From Pseudomonadota bacterium (GTDB lineage: Bacteria > Pseudomonadota > Alphaproteobacteria > Acetobacterales > Acetobacteraceae): a stretch of 64,000 nt of DNA. The first letter of the stretch is position 1; every line of letters starts with the position of its first letter. Shown here piece after piece: positions 28,600 through 40,006 of the stretch. The position numbers and the translations under genes were made by a program. The notes below the pieces were generated by a model. It saw only the letters and a list, made by a program, of their open reading frames with translations. It was not told the DNA's origin and searched no databases. The stretch is from the NCBI GenBank assembly GCA_021809435.1, contig JAKBAD010000007.1, positions 1 to 64,000 of the forward strand, in the 5' to 3' direction.

Positions 28600-28651
28600 T
28601 TTCCCGCCTCCCGCGTTGCGCCCCGTAAAAAACCACCATATTGGCCGGCCC

Positions 28652-29206
28652 ATGAGCGAGGCCCAACCGTCATGTCTGTCACACAGGGCGCTGTTTTTGG
28701 CGTTTCTGGAATCCAGCCTCGCGGGGTTTGGCGGCGTGCTGCCCGCCGCCCGCCGCGTGCTGGTCGATGGCCGTAAATGGCTGACCCAGGAGGAGTTCAA
28801 CGAGCTGTTCGCGCTTTGCCAAGCCATGCCGGGTGCCAACATCACCAACCTGTCGTTTCTGTTCGGCGCCCGTGCGCGTGGCTGGTCGGGGGCGGCGGCG
28901 GCGGTCTCGGGGCTGCTGGGTGTGCCGGTGGTGCTGGTGGTCTTGTTCACTGGGCTTTATGCCCGCTACGGCACGCTAGGCCCGGTGCGCCATGCGCTGG
29001 GCGGGTTGGGCGCGGCGGCGGCCGGGCTGTTGCTGGGGGCTGCGGGGCGCATCGCATTGCCCAGCCTCAGGCGCGGCTGGCGCGATGTGCTCATGGTGGT
29101 TCTGGTATTCGCCCTGGCCGGCCTGGCTCGCCTGCCCATGATCTGGGTGATGGCGCTGAGCGTGCCGTTGGCGCTGCTGCTGGCGGCGCGGGTGGTGCGG
29201 CCATGA
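28652..29206 (+). CDS. Chromate transporter, first half (short-chain ChrA)
   Basis: This 184-residue protein carries one CHR domain with about five to six hydrophobic helices. Family marks are ESSLAGFGGVLPAARR near the start and the membrane loop LCQAMPGANITNLSFLFG, matching the conserved QxxPGP-type segment. Short-chain members work as pairs with opposite topology to move chromate or a related anion. The next gene starts in its stop codon (ATGA). The true substrate may be a sulfate-like anion rather than chromate. Confidence 0.87.
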   Translation: MSEAQPSCLSHRALFLAFLESSLAGFGGVLPAARRVLVDGRKWLTQEEFNELFALCQAMPGANITNLSFLFGARARGWSGAAAAVSGLLGVPVVLVVLFTGLYARYGTLGPVRHALGGLGAAAAGLLLGAAGRIALPSLRRGWRDVLMVVLVFALAGLARLPMIWVMALSVPLALLLAARVVRP

Positions 29207-29721
29207 GCGGCGTGCTGGTAGAGCTGGGGCTGTTGTTCGGCCGTCTTTCCCTGCTGGCGGTGGGGGGTACCAATTCGGTGGTGCCCGAGATTTTACGCGC
29301 GACTCTGGCCCATGGCTGGGCCACGCGCGCGCAGTTCGTGCAACTATTTGCCATCAGCAACGCCGCGCCCGGGCCCAACGTCATGATCTCGACCGTGCTG
29401 GGCGCGCATGTGGCGGGCTGGCCCGGCGCGTTGGTGGCCTCGGTGGCGATGGTGCTGCCCTCTGGCGTGCTGGTGATTTGGGCCGGACGCGCCTGGGAGA
29501 CATGGCGCGAAACCCGCGCGCGGCGGCTGTTGCAGGCGGCGCTGCTGCCCGTTACCGCCGGGCTGATCACGGCGGCGGCCTGGCTCATCACCTGTCAGGC
29601 GGTCACCGGGCTGGTCACCGAGCTGATCGCGGCATTGTGCGCTTTTGGATCATATAATGGCCGTCTGCATCCGCTGCTGCTACTGGGCGCGGGGGCGCTG
29701 GCCGGGCTGTTGCTGCTTTAA
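29203..29721 (+). CDS. Chromate transporter, second half (short-chain ChrA)
   Basis: The partner half has 172 residues with the CHR-domain segments LAVGGTNSVVPEI and AISNAAPGPNVMISTVLG, the latter the conserved APGPN motif. Its ATG overlaps the stop of the first half by 4 bases, so the two proteins are made together in equal amounts, fitting a heterodimer. Several hydrophobic helices fill the C-terminal half. A tRNA-Cys follows on the other strand. Confidence 0.88.
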   Translation: MSGVLVELGLLFGRLSLLAVGGTNSVVPEILRATLAHGWATRAQFVQLFAISNAAPGPNVMISTVLGAHVAGWPGALVASVAMVLPSGVLVIWAGRAWETWRETRARRLLQAALLPVTAGLITAAAWLITCQAVTGLVTELIAALCAFGSYNGRLHPLLLLGAGALAGLLLL

Positions 29722-29792
29722 AATTATGCTCTTCCCCCGCACGCGGACATTGCTGGTGAGGGAGCGCATATCGCCAAAACTGGCGTAACCCC

Positions 29793-29866
29793 TGGAGGTC
29801 CGGGCGGGAATCGAACCCACATACACGGATTTGCAGTCCGCTGCATCACCACTCTGCCACCGGACC
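29793..29866 (-). tRNA. tRNA-Cys (anticodon GCA)
   Basis: The minus strand folds with acceptor GGTCCGG/CCGGACC, discriminator T, anticodon loop CTGCAAA (GCA) on stem CGGA/TCCG, T-arm with TTCGATT and an encoded CCA. The 74-base length is usual. It lies between the chrA pair and the pcm-like gene. Confidence 0.95.
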
Positions 29867-29995
29867 AGGGGTGGGCGCCTATATCCATGTTAGGCGCGCG
29901 CCGGTCAAGGGCTGAGTTTTGTGGGTGCGGTTGAGTTGTGGCCCCATCCGCCGCTATAGTAGATGGCGAATATGCAAGTTAGCGGAAGGGTTTCC

Positions 29996-30655
29996 ATGAC
30001 CGGTCAGACCATCACGGACAAGGCGCGCGCGAACATGGTCGACAGCCAGGTCCGGCCCAATCATGTGCACGATGAGCGTGTAATCGCGGCGATGCGCGCC
30101 CTGCCGCGTGAAGCCTTCGCGCCGTCAGGCGCGCTGCCCTACGCGGATGCCGACATCGCGCTGGGTCAGGGGCGTTATCTGGCCGCCCCCATGCTCACCG
30201 CCCGCCTCGCCCAGCTGGCGCTGGCGCAAAATCCGGCCCATGTGTTGGTGGTGGGGGCGGGCAGCGGCTATCTGGCCGCCATTTTGTCGCATGCGGGGGT
30301 TGATGTGGTCGCGCTCGAGGCCGAGTCGCGGCTCGATACCGGTGCGCTGGCCGCCCATGCGCCCAAGGTCGAGCGGGTGAGCGGCCCGCTCGAAGCCGGC
30401 TGGCCCGCCGGCGGTCCGTTCGATGTTATTCTGGTCGAAGGCGCGATCGGCGCCGTGCCGCCCGCCTGGGTGGCGCAACTCGCCAAAGCCGGGCGCGTGG
30501 TGGCCGTGCTGGCCGATGACATGGCCGCGCAGGGCGGCTTGGGCCGCGCCGTGCTGGCCTCACCCGCGGGCGAGGGGTTCGCGGCCGTGTGGCAGTTCGA
30601 CACCACGGCCAGACCGCTGCCCGCCTTCCGCCCGGCTCCGGCCTTTGCGTTCTAA
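29996..30655 (+). CDS. pcm: Protein-L-isoaspartate O-methyltransferase family protein
   Basis: PCMT enzymes methylate damaged isoaspartyl residues to start their repair. This 219-residue member begins MTGQTITDKARANMVDSQVRPN and has the SAM-binding glycine motif VLVVGAGSGYLAAIL and FDVILVEGAIG. In alphaproteobacteria this gene type commonly sits directly before tolC, as here. The repair activity has not been shown for this branch, which lacks a clear match to the usual substrate loop. GGAAGG precedes ATG 29996; an upstream start at 29963 is less supported. Confidence 0.83.
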   Translation: MTGQTITDKARANMVDSQVRPNHVHDERVIAAMRALPREAFAPSGALPYADADIALGQGRYLAAPMLTARLAQLALAQNPAHVLVVGAGSGYLAAILSHAGVDVVALEAESRLDTGALAAHAPKVERVSGPLEAGWPAGGPFDVILVEGAIGAVPPAWVAQLAKAGRVVAVLADDMAAQGGLGRAVLASPAGEGFAAVWQFDTTARPLPAFRPAPAFAF

Positions 30656-30674
30656 AAAGGCGGGGTACATATCC

Positions 30675-32186
30675 ATGAGCTTTCGTCTTTCCGTGCTCGC
30701 CGGCGTTGCGCTGGTGCCCTTGCTGGCCGCCCTGCCGCACTCTGTGCGGGCTGATGAGCCGCTGCCCGCCAGCCTGCCGTCACCCGCCACCCTCACCGAT
30801 GCGCTGGCACTGGCCTATTACAATAATCCTACCCTGCAAGGGCAGCGCGCCGCGCTGCGCGCCGCCGATGAGAACGTGCCCGCCGCGCTCTCGGGCTGGC
30901 GCCCGACCGTCACCTTGCAAAGCAGCGTCACGCGCGATGGCGGCAAAGAGGTGCTTTCACAGTATGGCCTGTCCAGCACCATAGGTCTCACCCACAACTC
31001 CATGATCAATTCGGCCACCGCCAGCATCAACGTGTTTAATGGCGGCAAGACCATCGACCAGACCCGCCAGGCCAAGAACCAGGTTTACGCCGCGCGCGCC
31101 CAGTTGCTGGCCACCGAACAGACGGTGTTCACCAATGTGGTCAATGCGTACGTGTCAGTGATCACCGACCAGCAACTCCTCGCCCTGCAGCAAAATGACG
31201 CGCAGGTGCTTCAGCAGCAGCTCAAAGATACCGAGGCGCAGTTCTCGGTGGGCGAGATCACCCAGACCGATGTCGCCCAGGCCGAGGCGTCGCTGGCCGC
31301 CGCCCAGGAGCAGGTGGAGGTGGCGCGCGGCAATCTGGCCATCGCGCGGGAGAATTTCCGCCAATATGTCGGCGCCTACCCGGCCAGCCATCTGGCCCCG
31401 CCCCAGCCGCTCTTGCTGCCCGTCAACAACAAAGACAGCGCCGGCAAGACCGCAACCTTCAACAATCCCAACGTGGTGAGCGCCGAATACAGCCACGCCG
31501 CCGACCAGGACGCGGTGGATATCGCCTTTGCCACGCTGCTGCCCAGCGTTACCGTGCAGGCCCAGGAATACTACGAATCCAACCCGACTCTCGGGCAGAA
31601 ATCGCACATCTCAGGCAGCGCCATCACCGGCCAGCTGACCGTGCCGCTCTATCAGGGCGGCTCTGAATATGCCGCCATCCGCCAGGCACGCGATAAAGCC
31701 CAGCAGAGCTTCGCGGCCGTGCTCGAGGCCCAGCGTCAGGCCTTTGCCCAGGCAACGCAGGCCTGGGAGGGGCTCACCTCGTCGCGCGCGGCCATCGTCT
31801 CGACCAATGCCGAGATCAAGTCGAACGCCATCGCGCTCGATGGCACCGAGCGCGAGGAGCTGGTCGGCACGCGCACCACCCTCGATGTGCTCAATGCCCA
31901 GCAATTATTGTTGAATTCCCAGGTGCAACAAGTTCAAAATATCGCTAATCTGGTTGAGTATTCCTATGGCGTGGCGGCGGCGATCGGGCGTTTGACGGCG
32001 CGTGATCTGAACCTCCCCGTCAAGTCATACGATGACGAGCGTTATTACGATGTTGTCGCCCTGGCGCCGTTTGGCACCGGCGAGTTGGCCGACCACCATG
32101 CGGGCATTCTGCCCGATGGCACATTGGCCAACACGCCCCTGCCGGCAGACATGGACAGCACGCCCAACAGCGCGCCGGCCAAATAG
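30675..32186 (+). CDS. tolC: TolC-family outer-membrane export protein
   Basis: TolC trimers form the outer-membrane duct for efflux pumps and type I secretion. The 503-residue protein has a signal peptide (MSFRLSVLAGVALVPLLAALP, cleaved near VRA-DE). It has two internal repeats of coiled-coil-forming helices, visible as long Ala/Gln-rich stretches such as QLKDTEAQFSVGEITQTDVA and REELVGTRTTLDVLNAQ. These GE-x-TQTDV / GTRTTLDVLNA segments are the family's repeat signature. It follows the pcm gene by 19 bases and precedes popZ by 12, suggesting one transcript. Confidence 0.93.
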   Translation: MSFRLSVLAGVALVPLLAALPHSVRADEPLPASLPSPATLTDALALAYYNNPTLQGQRAALRAADENVPAALSGWRPTVTLQSSVTRDGGKEVLSQYGLSSTIGLTHNSMINSATASINVFNGGKTIDQTRQAKNQVYAARAQLLATEQTVFTNVVNAYVSVITDQQLLALQQNDAQVLQQQLKDTEAQFSVGEITQTDVAQAEASLAAAQEQVEVARGNLAIARENFRQYVGAYPASHLAPPQPLLLPVNNKDSAGKTATFNNPNVVSAEYSHAADQDAVDIAFATLLPSVTVQAQEYYESNPTLGQKSHISGSAITGQLTVPLYQGGSEYAAIRQARDKAQQSFAAVLEAQRQAFAQATQAWEGLTSSRAAIVSTNAEIKSNAIALDGTEREELVGTRTTLDVLNAQQLLLNSQVQQVQNIANLVEYSYGVAAAIGRLTARDLNLPVKSYDDERYYDVVALAPFGTGELADHHAGILPDGTLANTPLPADMDSTPNSAPAK

Positions 32187-32198
32187 AGGACTGAGAGA

Positions 32199-32864
32199 AT
32201 GAGCGAAGGTCAAGGTATCCGAAATACTCCTGCGCCGGCCAGTTCGGCGGAGCCGTCGATGGAAGAAATCCTGGCCTCCATCCGGCGTATTCTCACCGAG
32301 GAGGAGAATGAGCGCCAAGCCGCGGGCGGTTCGTCCGAGCCCGAGGATGACGTGCTCGTGCTCGGCTCTGGCATGGTTAGCGGCGGTGAGCCGCCAGTGT
32401 CGGCGCCGCCCCTCTCACCTCAGCCCGGCGGATATGAGCCGTTGAGCCAGTCCGGTGCGTTCGGCGCCGAGCCGCATATGCACATCGACGATTTCGGCGC
32501 CCTGCCGCCGGACGCGATCGACCCCTATCTGCCGGCTTCGGTCATCGAGCCCGCGCAGCCTGATTATTCCGCAACGATGTCCCAAGAGGAACAGTTCATG
32601 CCGCAAGATCAAGTGCAGTCCCCCTTAGGCTTGGTCAGCGACCAGGCGGCCACCGAAATCGCCAACACGGTCGGTTCCCTGGTGCGCAGCGTCAGCGCCG
32701 AGCGCTCGGTTGGCATCGGCCGCCCGGGGCTCACCATCGAGGATCTGGTGCGCGAAGAGATCAAGCCCGTGCTCAAATCCTGGCTCGATTCGCATTTGCC
32801 CAGCCTGGTTGAGCGCGTGGTACGCGCCGAGATCGGCCGCGTCGTCGATCGTATGGGTTCGTAA
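32199..32864 (+). CDS. popZ: Polar organising protein PopZ (DUF2497)
   Basis: PopZ self-assembles into a matrix at the cell pole that anchors ParB-bound chromosome origins and polar regulators. The 221-residue protein has the conserved N-terminal helix EPSMEEILASIRRIL (client binding), a long acidic Pro-rich disordered middle (about residues 40-140), and the C-terminal helices IEDLVREEIKPVLKSWLD and LVERVVRAEIGRVVDRM for oligomerisation. It is longer than the Caulobacter protein (177) because of the linker. The tolC-popZ-valS order is a common alphaproteobacterial arrangement. Confidence 0.93.
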   Translation: MSEGQGIRNTPAPASSAEPSMEEILASIRRILTEEENERQAAGGSSEPEDDVLVLGSGMVSGGEPPVSAPPLSPQPGGYEPLSQSGAFGAEPHMHIDDFGALPPDAIDPYLPASVIEPAQPDYSATMSQEEQFMPQDQVQSPLGLVSDQAATEIANTVGSLVRSVSAERSVGIGRPGLTIEDLVREEIKPVLKSWLDSHLPSLVERVVRAEIGRVVDRMGS

Positions 32865-32882
32865 AAGCCCGCCTGTTCTGCG

Positions 32883-32939
32883 TCGGCCCGGCTTTGTCCG
32901 GGCCGAACCCCTGCCTGCATCGCACGCGCGCCGCGCGTG
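32883..32939 (+). promoter_or_regulatory. Two hairpins in the leader of valS
   Basis: TCGGCCCGG/CCGGGCCGA (32883-32906, 6-base loop) and CACGCGC/GCGCGTG (32923-32939, 3-base loop) fold in the gap between popZ and valS. Neither has a T-run. They may attenuate read-through or lie in the valS 5' leader; no direct evidence decides. Confidence 0.45.
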
Positions 32940-32955
32940 GCCCGGAGTTTAACCC

Positions 32956-35601
<2,646 letters not shown>

Positions 35602-35660
35602 ATGCGCCCAAACCCGCCCTCACTCCTGCCGGTTTGCCCGGAGGTGGCGAGGGTGGGCAC

Positions 35661-36440
35661 GTGAGACACGATCTGGCCATTGCCATCGCCACCGTTTGCC
35701 GCCCCAGTCTGTTGCGGGCGGTGCGCTCGGTGTTCGCCCAATCCCCTGATCTGCGGCTGCAGGTGCTGATCGGGGTCGATGCCGATTTGTTCGGCGCGGG
35801 GCCGGCGCTGCGCGACGTCATCGCCCGTGAGACGCCCGCCAATGTCACGGTGACATGGGTCGATCCGGGCTATTCCACCTCGCGCCGCCATGGCGGCCCA
35901 CACGCGTGCGGCTATGGCGGCGCATTGCGCACGGTGCTCAGTTTTTTAGCCGATGCCCGCCATGTCATGTACCTCGATGACGATGATTGGCTGGCCCCCA
36001 GCCATTGTGCCGACATCATCGCCGTACTGCCGGGCCATAAATGGGCGTTCGCCTATAGCATCTACGCCGATGGCGCCAGCGCTCGCGGGCTGGCGGTGGA
36101 TGAGCTGGAAAGCGTTGGCGTTGGGCGCGGTGTGTTCGCCGAGCGGTTTGGCGGGTTTGTGCGCCCATCGGGGCTGGCGCTCGATAAGCTGGCCCTGCTC
36201 CATATCCTGCATCTTTGGGCCTGCTCGCCCTTCGAGGGCGGCGATGGCGAGGACCGGCTGATTTTCACGCAGCTCAAGGATCAACCTCATGCCTGCACCG
36301 GCAAGGCGACGATATTCTACGCCCTCGACCCCAAAGACGGCATGCACCCCCAGCGCTGTGCCTTCATCGCCCGACGGGGTGGCGTGTTTGAATCCGAACA
36401 AAAAAAATATTCTCTGCGTTTGAAGCCGAATCATACCTGA
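35661..36440 (+). CDS. Glycosyltransferase-like (GT-A fold) protein
   Basis: This 259-residue product looks like a small GT-A glycosyltransferase. It opens LAIAIATVCRPSLLRAVRSVF, the nucleotide-binding start of family 2, and has MYLDDDDWL with the DxD-type metal-binding acidic cluster. A His-rich HGGPHACGYGGAL stretch precedes it. No membrane helix or signal is visible, so it is probably cytosolic. The sugar and acceptor are unknown. I use GTG 35661; an ATG at 35634 is in frame but its region does not look coding. Confidence 0.7.
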   Translation: MRHDLAIAIATVCRPSLLRAVRSVFAQSPDLRLQVLIGVDADLFGAGPALRDVIARETPANVTVTWVDPGYSTSRRHGGPHACGYGGALRTVLSFLADARHVMYLDDDDWLAPSHCADIIAVLPGHKWAFAYSIYADGASARGLAVDELESVGVGRGVFAERFGGFVRPSGLALDKLALLHILHLWACSPFEGGDGEDRLIFTQLKDQPHACTGKATIFYALDPKDGMHPQRCAFIARRGGVFESEQKKYSLRLKPNHT

Positions 36441-36505
36441 CTCGGTCTAAGAACTGAATCCGCCGCTAAATCACGATTTTAGAGCGCGATGCTCAGGAGA
36501 GGTAA

Positions 36506-36958
36506 ATGTCCATCACGATCCGCCCCATCACCGCCGCCGACCGTCCCGCCTGGGCGCCGCTCTGGCAGGGTTATCTTGAGTTCTACAAGGTGCCCGACCT
36601 CGCCGCCGAGATCACCGACAAGACCTTCGCGCGCCTGCTCGATGACGCCGAGCCCGTGCATGGCTTTGTCGCCGAGGACGAGGCCGGCGCGCTGCTGGGC
36701 TTTGTGCATTACATCTTCCATCGCAATACCTGGATGATCGCCGATGTCTGCTATCTCGAGGATCTGTTCACGGCACCGCAAGCACGCGGCAAGGGTGTGG
36801 GCACGGCGCTGATCGAGGCTGTCTATGGCGCGGCCCAGAGGCGCGGGGCGCCGCGCGTTTACTGGCTGACCCACGAAACCAACAAGACCGCCCAATCGCT
36901 CTATGACAAGGTGGCGGAGCGGTCGGGTTTCATCCAATTTCGCCGGAATTTCGCCTGA
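36506..36958 (+). CDS. GNAT N-acetyltransferase
   Basis: The 150-residue protein has the GNAT pattern: an N-terminal ITIRPITAADRPAWAPLW, a beta-bulge region FVHYIFHRNTWMIADVCYLEDLF, and the acetyl-CoA loop ARGKGVG followed by helix TALIEAVYGAA, then YWLTHETNKTAQSLYDKVA. This is the small-molecule or protein N-acetyltransferase layout; the substrate cannot be named. AGGAGAGG precedes ATG 36506 by 4 bases. Its stop is one base from the stop of the convergent membrane gene. Confidence 0.9.
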   Translation: MSITIRPITAADRPAWAPLWQGYLEFYKVPDLAAEITDKTFARLLDDAEPVHGFVAEDEAGALLGFVHYIFHRNTWMIADVCYLEDLFTAPQARGKGVGTALIEAVYGAAQRRGAPRVYWLTHETNKTAQSLYDKVAERSGFIQFRRNFA

Positions 36959-36959
36959 G

Positions 36960-37304
36960 TTAAAAGCCGCGCGCGGTCCAGAAGGTCATCAGTAAGCCGC
37001 CGGAAATGATGAGCGCGCCGCCAGCCAGCACGGGTGGCGAGGGCGCCATACCGAAAGCGAAATAATTTATCAGCTGCGCGACCATAAAGAACAGCGCGAC
37101 ATAAACGCCAAGCAGCCGGCCAAAATCCCAGGGCGGCAAATTGACCGTGACGCCATAGGCAAACAGCACCAGCGCGGCGGCCAGAAACGCGCCAACCCTG
37201 ATCAGCATGGCCTGGCTGTGCAGCCCGGTGCGCGCCAAGGCATCGCCCCCGGCTTCGAGCGTGGCAGCCACGGCCAGCAGCGCCAGCCAGATGATGTTTT
37301 TCAT
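36960..37304 (-). CDS. Small four-helix membrane protein, SMR/DMT-like
   Basis: The 114-residue protein has four hydrophobic segments (starts MKNIIWLALLAVAATLEAGGDA, then LIRVGAFLAAALVLFAYG, LLGVYVALFFMVAQLI and LAGGALIISGGLLMTF). A Glu in the first helix (TLEAGGD) is placed like the essential Glu of small multidrug resistance proteins, so it may belong to the DMT superfamily. It could transport a small cation or just be a related unknown. The upstream in-frame ATG 37331 is less likely since the hydrophobic start begins at 37304. Confidence 0.6.
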   Translation of the reverse strand: MKNIIWLALLAVAATLEAGGDALARTGLHSQAMLIRVGAFLAAALVLFAYGVTVNLPPWDFGRLLGVYVALFFMVAQLINYFAFGMAPSPPVLAGGALIISGGLLMTFWTARGF

Positions 37305-37440
37305 GCCACGCCCCCAAAGTTCATCAAGCATTGGCGTGGTGAAACCACATAAGACCGCGCAAATCCATCATTTTCGCGCGGCTTGCGCGGGGCGGCGGGC
37401 TCTGCCAAGTTCGCGCCACCCGGAAGGTGAGGGGAAGGCT

Positions 37441-37794
37441 GTGAGCGAGAAGCTGGTGACGGTGTCGGTGCAAAACATGGCGGCGGGTATCACGCGCCTG
37501 ACGCTTGGCGGGCGATTCGAGCCGATGGCCGTGGCTGAGCTCGCAGCCGCGCTTGACGGGCTCGGTGCCCAAGAGACGCGCATTCTCGCCGATCTCACTG
37601 GCCTTGCCTTCATGGCACCTCATGGCCTGCGGCTATTCGTGCGCCTGGCCAGAAAATTGCAGGAAAGCAGAGGGAAACTCGTGTTCCTGGCGCCCCAGCC
37701 GATGGTCGAGGAGGTGATCAGCCTCGCGGGTGTCGATGAGCTGATCCCGCTTTTCCATACCGAAACCGAGGCCCTGGCGGCACTGTCCAATTAG
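37441..37794 (+). CDS. STAS-domain protein (anti-sigma antagonist-like, serine site lost)
   Basis: This 117-residue protein is a single STAS domain, with ITRLTLGGRFEPMAV at the start and DLTGLAFMAPHGLRLFVRLARKL at the phosphoacceptor position. In SpoIIAA-type proteins this reads D-S-S-G, with Ser phosphorylated by an anti-sigma kinase; here it reads A-P-H-G, so the regulatory Ser is missing. It starts with GTG at 37441 preceded by GGGGAAGG. No partner kinase or phosphatase is adjacent. It may be a structural or non-phosphorylated STAS protein. Confidence 0.75.
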   Translation: MSEKLVTVSVQNMAAGITRLTLGGRFEPMAVAELAAALDGLGAQETRILADLTGLAFMAPHGLRLFVRLARKLQESRGKLVFLAPQPMVEEVISLAGVDELIPLFHTETEALAALSN

Positions 37795-37813
37795 CCCCAG
37801 TCCCCATCATGCT

Positions 37814-38587
37814 CTAAGCCCCATGGCGGCGCTTGGAGAGTTCGGAGATGATGCCGTGCAGGGTCATTAATTCCTGCTTCGTCACCTCCCCGCGGGTAAA
37901 GAAATGGCGGAGATTGCGCACCATGCCGGGGCGCTTTTGTTCGTTGCGCAAAAACCCGCATTCATCGGCCGCGCGCACCAGATGATGCATGAAATTATCC
38001 AACTCGCCCTTGGTGGCGATATGGGTTTCATTCACCTGCAACTCGCGCTGAGGCTGTTGGTTGGTGCGCGCCAGCCACCATTCATAGCCAAACACCATCA
38101 CCGCCTGCGCCAAGTTGAGAGACATGAAATCAGGGTTGAGATCGTAACGGATCAGGCTGTCGGCACAGGCGATGTCGTCATTGTCGAGCCCGGTGCGCTC
38201 AGGGCCAAACAGCACGCCGGTGCGCAGGCCGCGTGTCTCCGCCTCGGCAATTTCAGCGGCACCGCCCCGGGCCGAGTGCACGGGCTTGATGATATGGCGC
38301 GGGCGCGGGCAGGTGGCGAACACGCGGTGCAGGTCCTTGGTGGCCTCCTCAACCGTGTCGTGCACGGTGGCATGGTCGAGAATCCGGTGCGCACCCGAAC
38401 CGGTGATATAGGCGCGCTGCTGCGGCCAGCCATCGCGCGGGGCGACGATGCGCAGATGAAACAACCCGCCATTGCCCATGGCGCGCGCCACCGCGCCGAT
38501 ATTCTCAGCCATTTGCGGGCGCACCAGAATCACCACCGGCGAAGGATCGATGGGGCGCAGATCCGCCCCGCCATTACGGCCGGTCAT
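37814..38587 (-). CDS. trmJ: tRNA (Cm32/Um32) methyltransferase TrmJ family
   Basis: TrmJ is a SPOUT methyltransferase for ribose 32 of several tRNAs. The 257-residue protein has the SpoU pattern PVVILVRPQMAENIGAVARAM at the start, TGVLFGPERTGLDNDD in the middle and NPDFMSLNLAQAVMVFGYE at the knot. The C-terminal tail with FFTRGEVTKQELMTLHGI is family typical. It starts one base after the cysS stop on the same strand. An upstream in-frame extension (to 38746) runs through cysS in another frame and is discarded. Confidence 0.9.
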   Translation of the reverse strand: MTGRNGGADLRPIDPSPVVILVRPQMAENIGAVARAMGNGGLFHLRIVAPRDGWPQQRAYITGSGAHRILDHATVHDTVEEATKDLHRVFATCPRPRHIIKPVHSARGGAAEIAEAETRGLRTGVLFGPERTGLDNDDIACADSLIRYDLNPDFMSLNLAQAVMVFGYEWWLARTNQQPQRELQVNETHIATKGELDNFMHHLVRAADECGFLRNEQKRPGMVRNLRHFFTRGEVTKQELMTLHGIISELSKRRHGA

Positions 38588-38588
38588 C

Positions 38589-39935
38589 TCAGGATTTCCG
38601 AAGTTTGTAGGTTTGGTTCGGGCCATCCTCGACCGTGTAGCCAAGCGCCGCGATCTCATCGCGCAGCCGGTCGGATTGCGCGAAGTCGCGCGCCTTGCGG
38701 GCCGCGATGCGGGCATCGGCCAGCGCCCGTACCTCGGCCGGCACATCGCCCGCGAACCATTGCGCGGGGCTGAGATTGAACAGCCCCATAACCGCCCCCG
38801 CCGCCTTCAGCCCCGCCGCCGCGCTGGCATCACCCGCCAGCGCGGCATCGGCCAGGGCGTGCAGGGCGGCAATGGCGCCCGGGGTATTCAAATCATCGCA
38901 CAAGGGCTCGAGCACCGAAGCGGGAATTTCCGCCGCCGCCTCGATGCCAGAATGCGTCTCAAGCGCGCGGTAGAACCGGTCAAGCTCCTTGCGGGCCTCG
39001 ATGAGGGCGGCGTCGGAGAAATCGAGCGTCGAGCGGTAATGTGAGCGCATGAGCAAAAACCGCACGGCCTCGCCCGGCGCCTTGGCCAGCACATCGTGCA
39101 GCACCAGAAAATTGCCGAGTGATTTGCTCATCTTCTCGCCATTCACCAGCAACATGCGGTTATGCACCCAGACATTGGCGAAGTGCGAGCCCGGAAAGGC
39201 GCAGCAGCTCTGGGCGATCTCGTTCTCGTGGTGCGGGAAGATGAGATCGTCGCCGCCGCCATGGATGTCGAAATCCTGGCCCAGATGTTTCCAGCTCATG
39301 GCCGAGCATTCAATATGCCAGCCGGGCCGCCCGCGCCCCCAGGGGCTGGGCCAGCCGGGCAGGTCGGGGGTCGAGGGCTTCCAGAGCACGAAATCCCCGG
39401 CATCGCGCTTATAGGGCGCGATATCGACCCGCGCGCCCGCGATCAGCTCATCGGGCGTGCGGCCGGAAAATTTGCCATACTCCTTGTCGGAGGCCACCGA
39501 GAACAGCACATGGCCCTCGGCCACATAGGCGTGGCCGTTCTGGATCAGCCGCTCGATGATCTCGATGATCTCGGCCAGATGGTCGGTCGCGCGGGGCTCG
39601 ATATCGGGCGGCAATGTGAAGAGCGCGCCCATATCCTCGTGATACCAGCGGATCGGCCCTTCAGTGACCTGCTCGATGGAAACGCCCCGCTCCTTGGCGC
39701 GGTTATTAATCTTGTCATCAATGTCGGTGATGTTGCGGACATAGGTGACGCGCGGATAAAGCCGGCGCAACAGGCGGATGAGGATGTCGAAAATCACCAC
39801 ATTGCGGGCATTGCCCAGATGGGCGCGGTCATACACCGTGGGGCCGCACAGATAGGCGCGCACATTCGAGGCATCGAGCGGCGTGAAGGGCGCCTTGGCG
39901 CGGGTGCGGGTGTTGTAGAGCGTCAGCTGGGTCAT
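38589..39935 (-). CDS. cysS: Cysteinyl-tRNA synthetase
   Basis: CysS charges tRNA-Cys. The 448-residue class I enzyme has AYLCGPTVYDRAHLGNARN near the start, with HIGH as HLGN and the zinc-site Cys just before it, WHIECSAM and the HENE-type zinc ligands in FPHHENEIAQS, plus the KMSKS loop EKMSKSLGNF. The length matches the family (461 in E. coli). Start ATG 39935 gives MTQLTLYNTRTR. trmJ follows with a single base between. Confidence 0.97.
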   Translation of the reverse strand: MTQLTLYNTRTRAKAPFTPLDASNVRAYLCGPTVYDRAHLGNARNVVIFDILIRLLRRLYPRVTYVRNITDIDDKINNRAKERGVSIEQVTEGPIRWYHEDMGALFTLPPDIEPRATDHLAEIIEIIERLIQNGHAYVAEGHVLFSVASDKEYGKFSGRTPDELIAGARVDIAPYKRDAGDFVLWKPSTPDLPGWPSPWGRGRPGWHIECSAMSWKHLGQDFDIHGGGDDLIFPHHENEIAQSCCAFPGSHFANVWVHNRMLLVNGEKMSKSLGNFLVLHDVLAKAPGEAVRFLLMRSHYRSTLDFSDAALIEARKELDRFYRALETHSGIEAAAEIPASVLEPLCDDLNTPGAIAALHALADAALAGDASAAAGLKAAGAVMGLFNLSPAQWFAGDVPAEVRALADARIAARKARDFAQSDRLRDEIAALGYTVEDGPNQTYKLRKS

Positions 39936-40006
39936 GGGCACCCTTTTGGCCGGTTTTGCCGGCAAATCAAGTTGTCATTGCGCCGGCCCGGCGCCAGATT
40001 GGGCAC

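Noticed and set aside
36482-36494. Small GAGC-N5-GCTC hairpin before a GNAT gene, similar to other TTAGAGC sites
   Set aside because: Four-base arms are too short to support a repeat family from one window.
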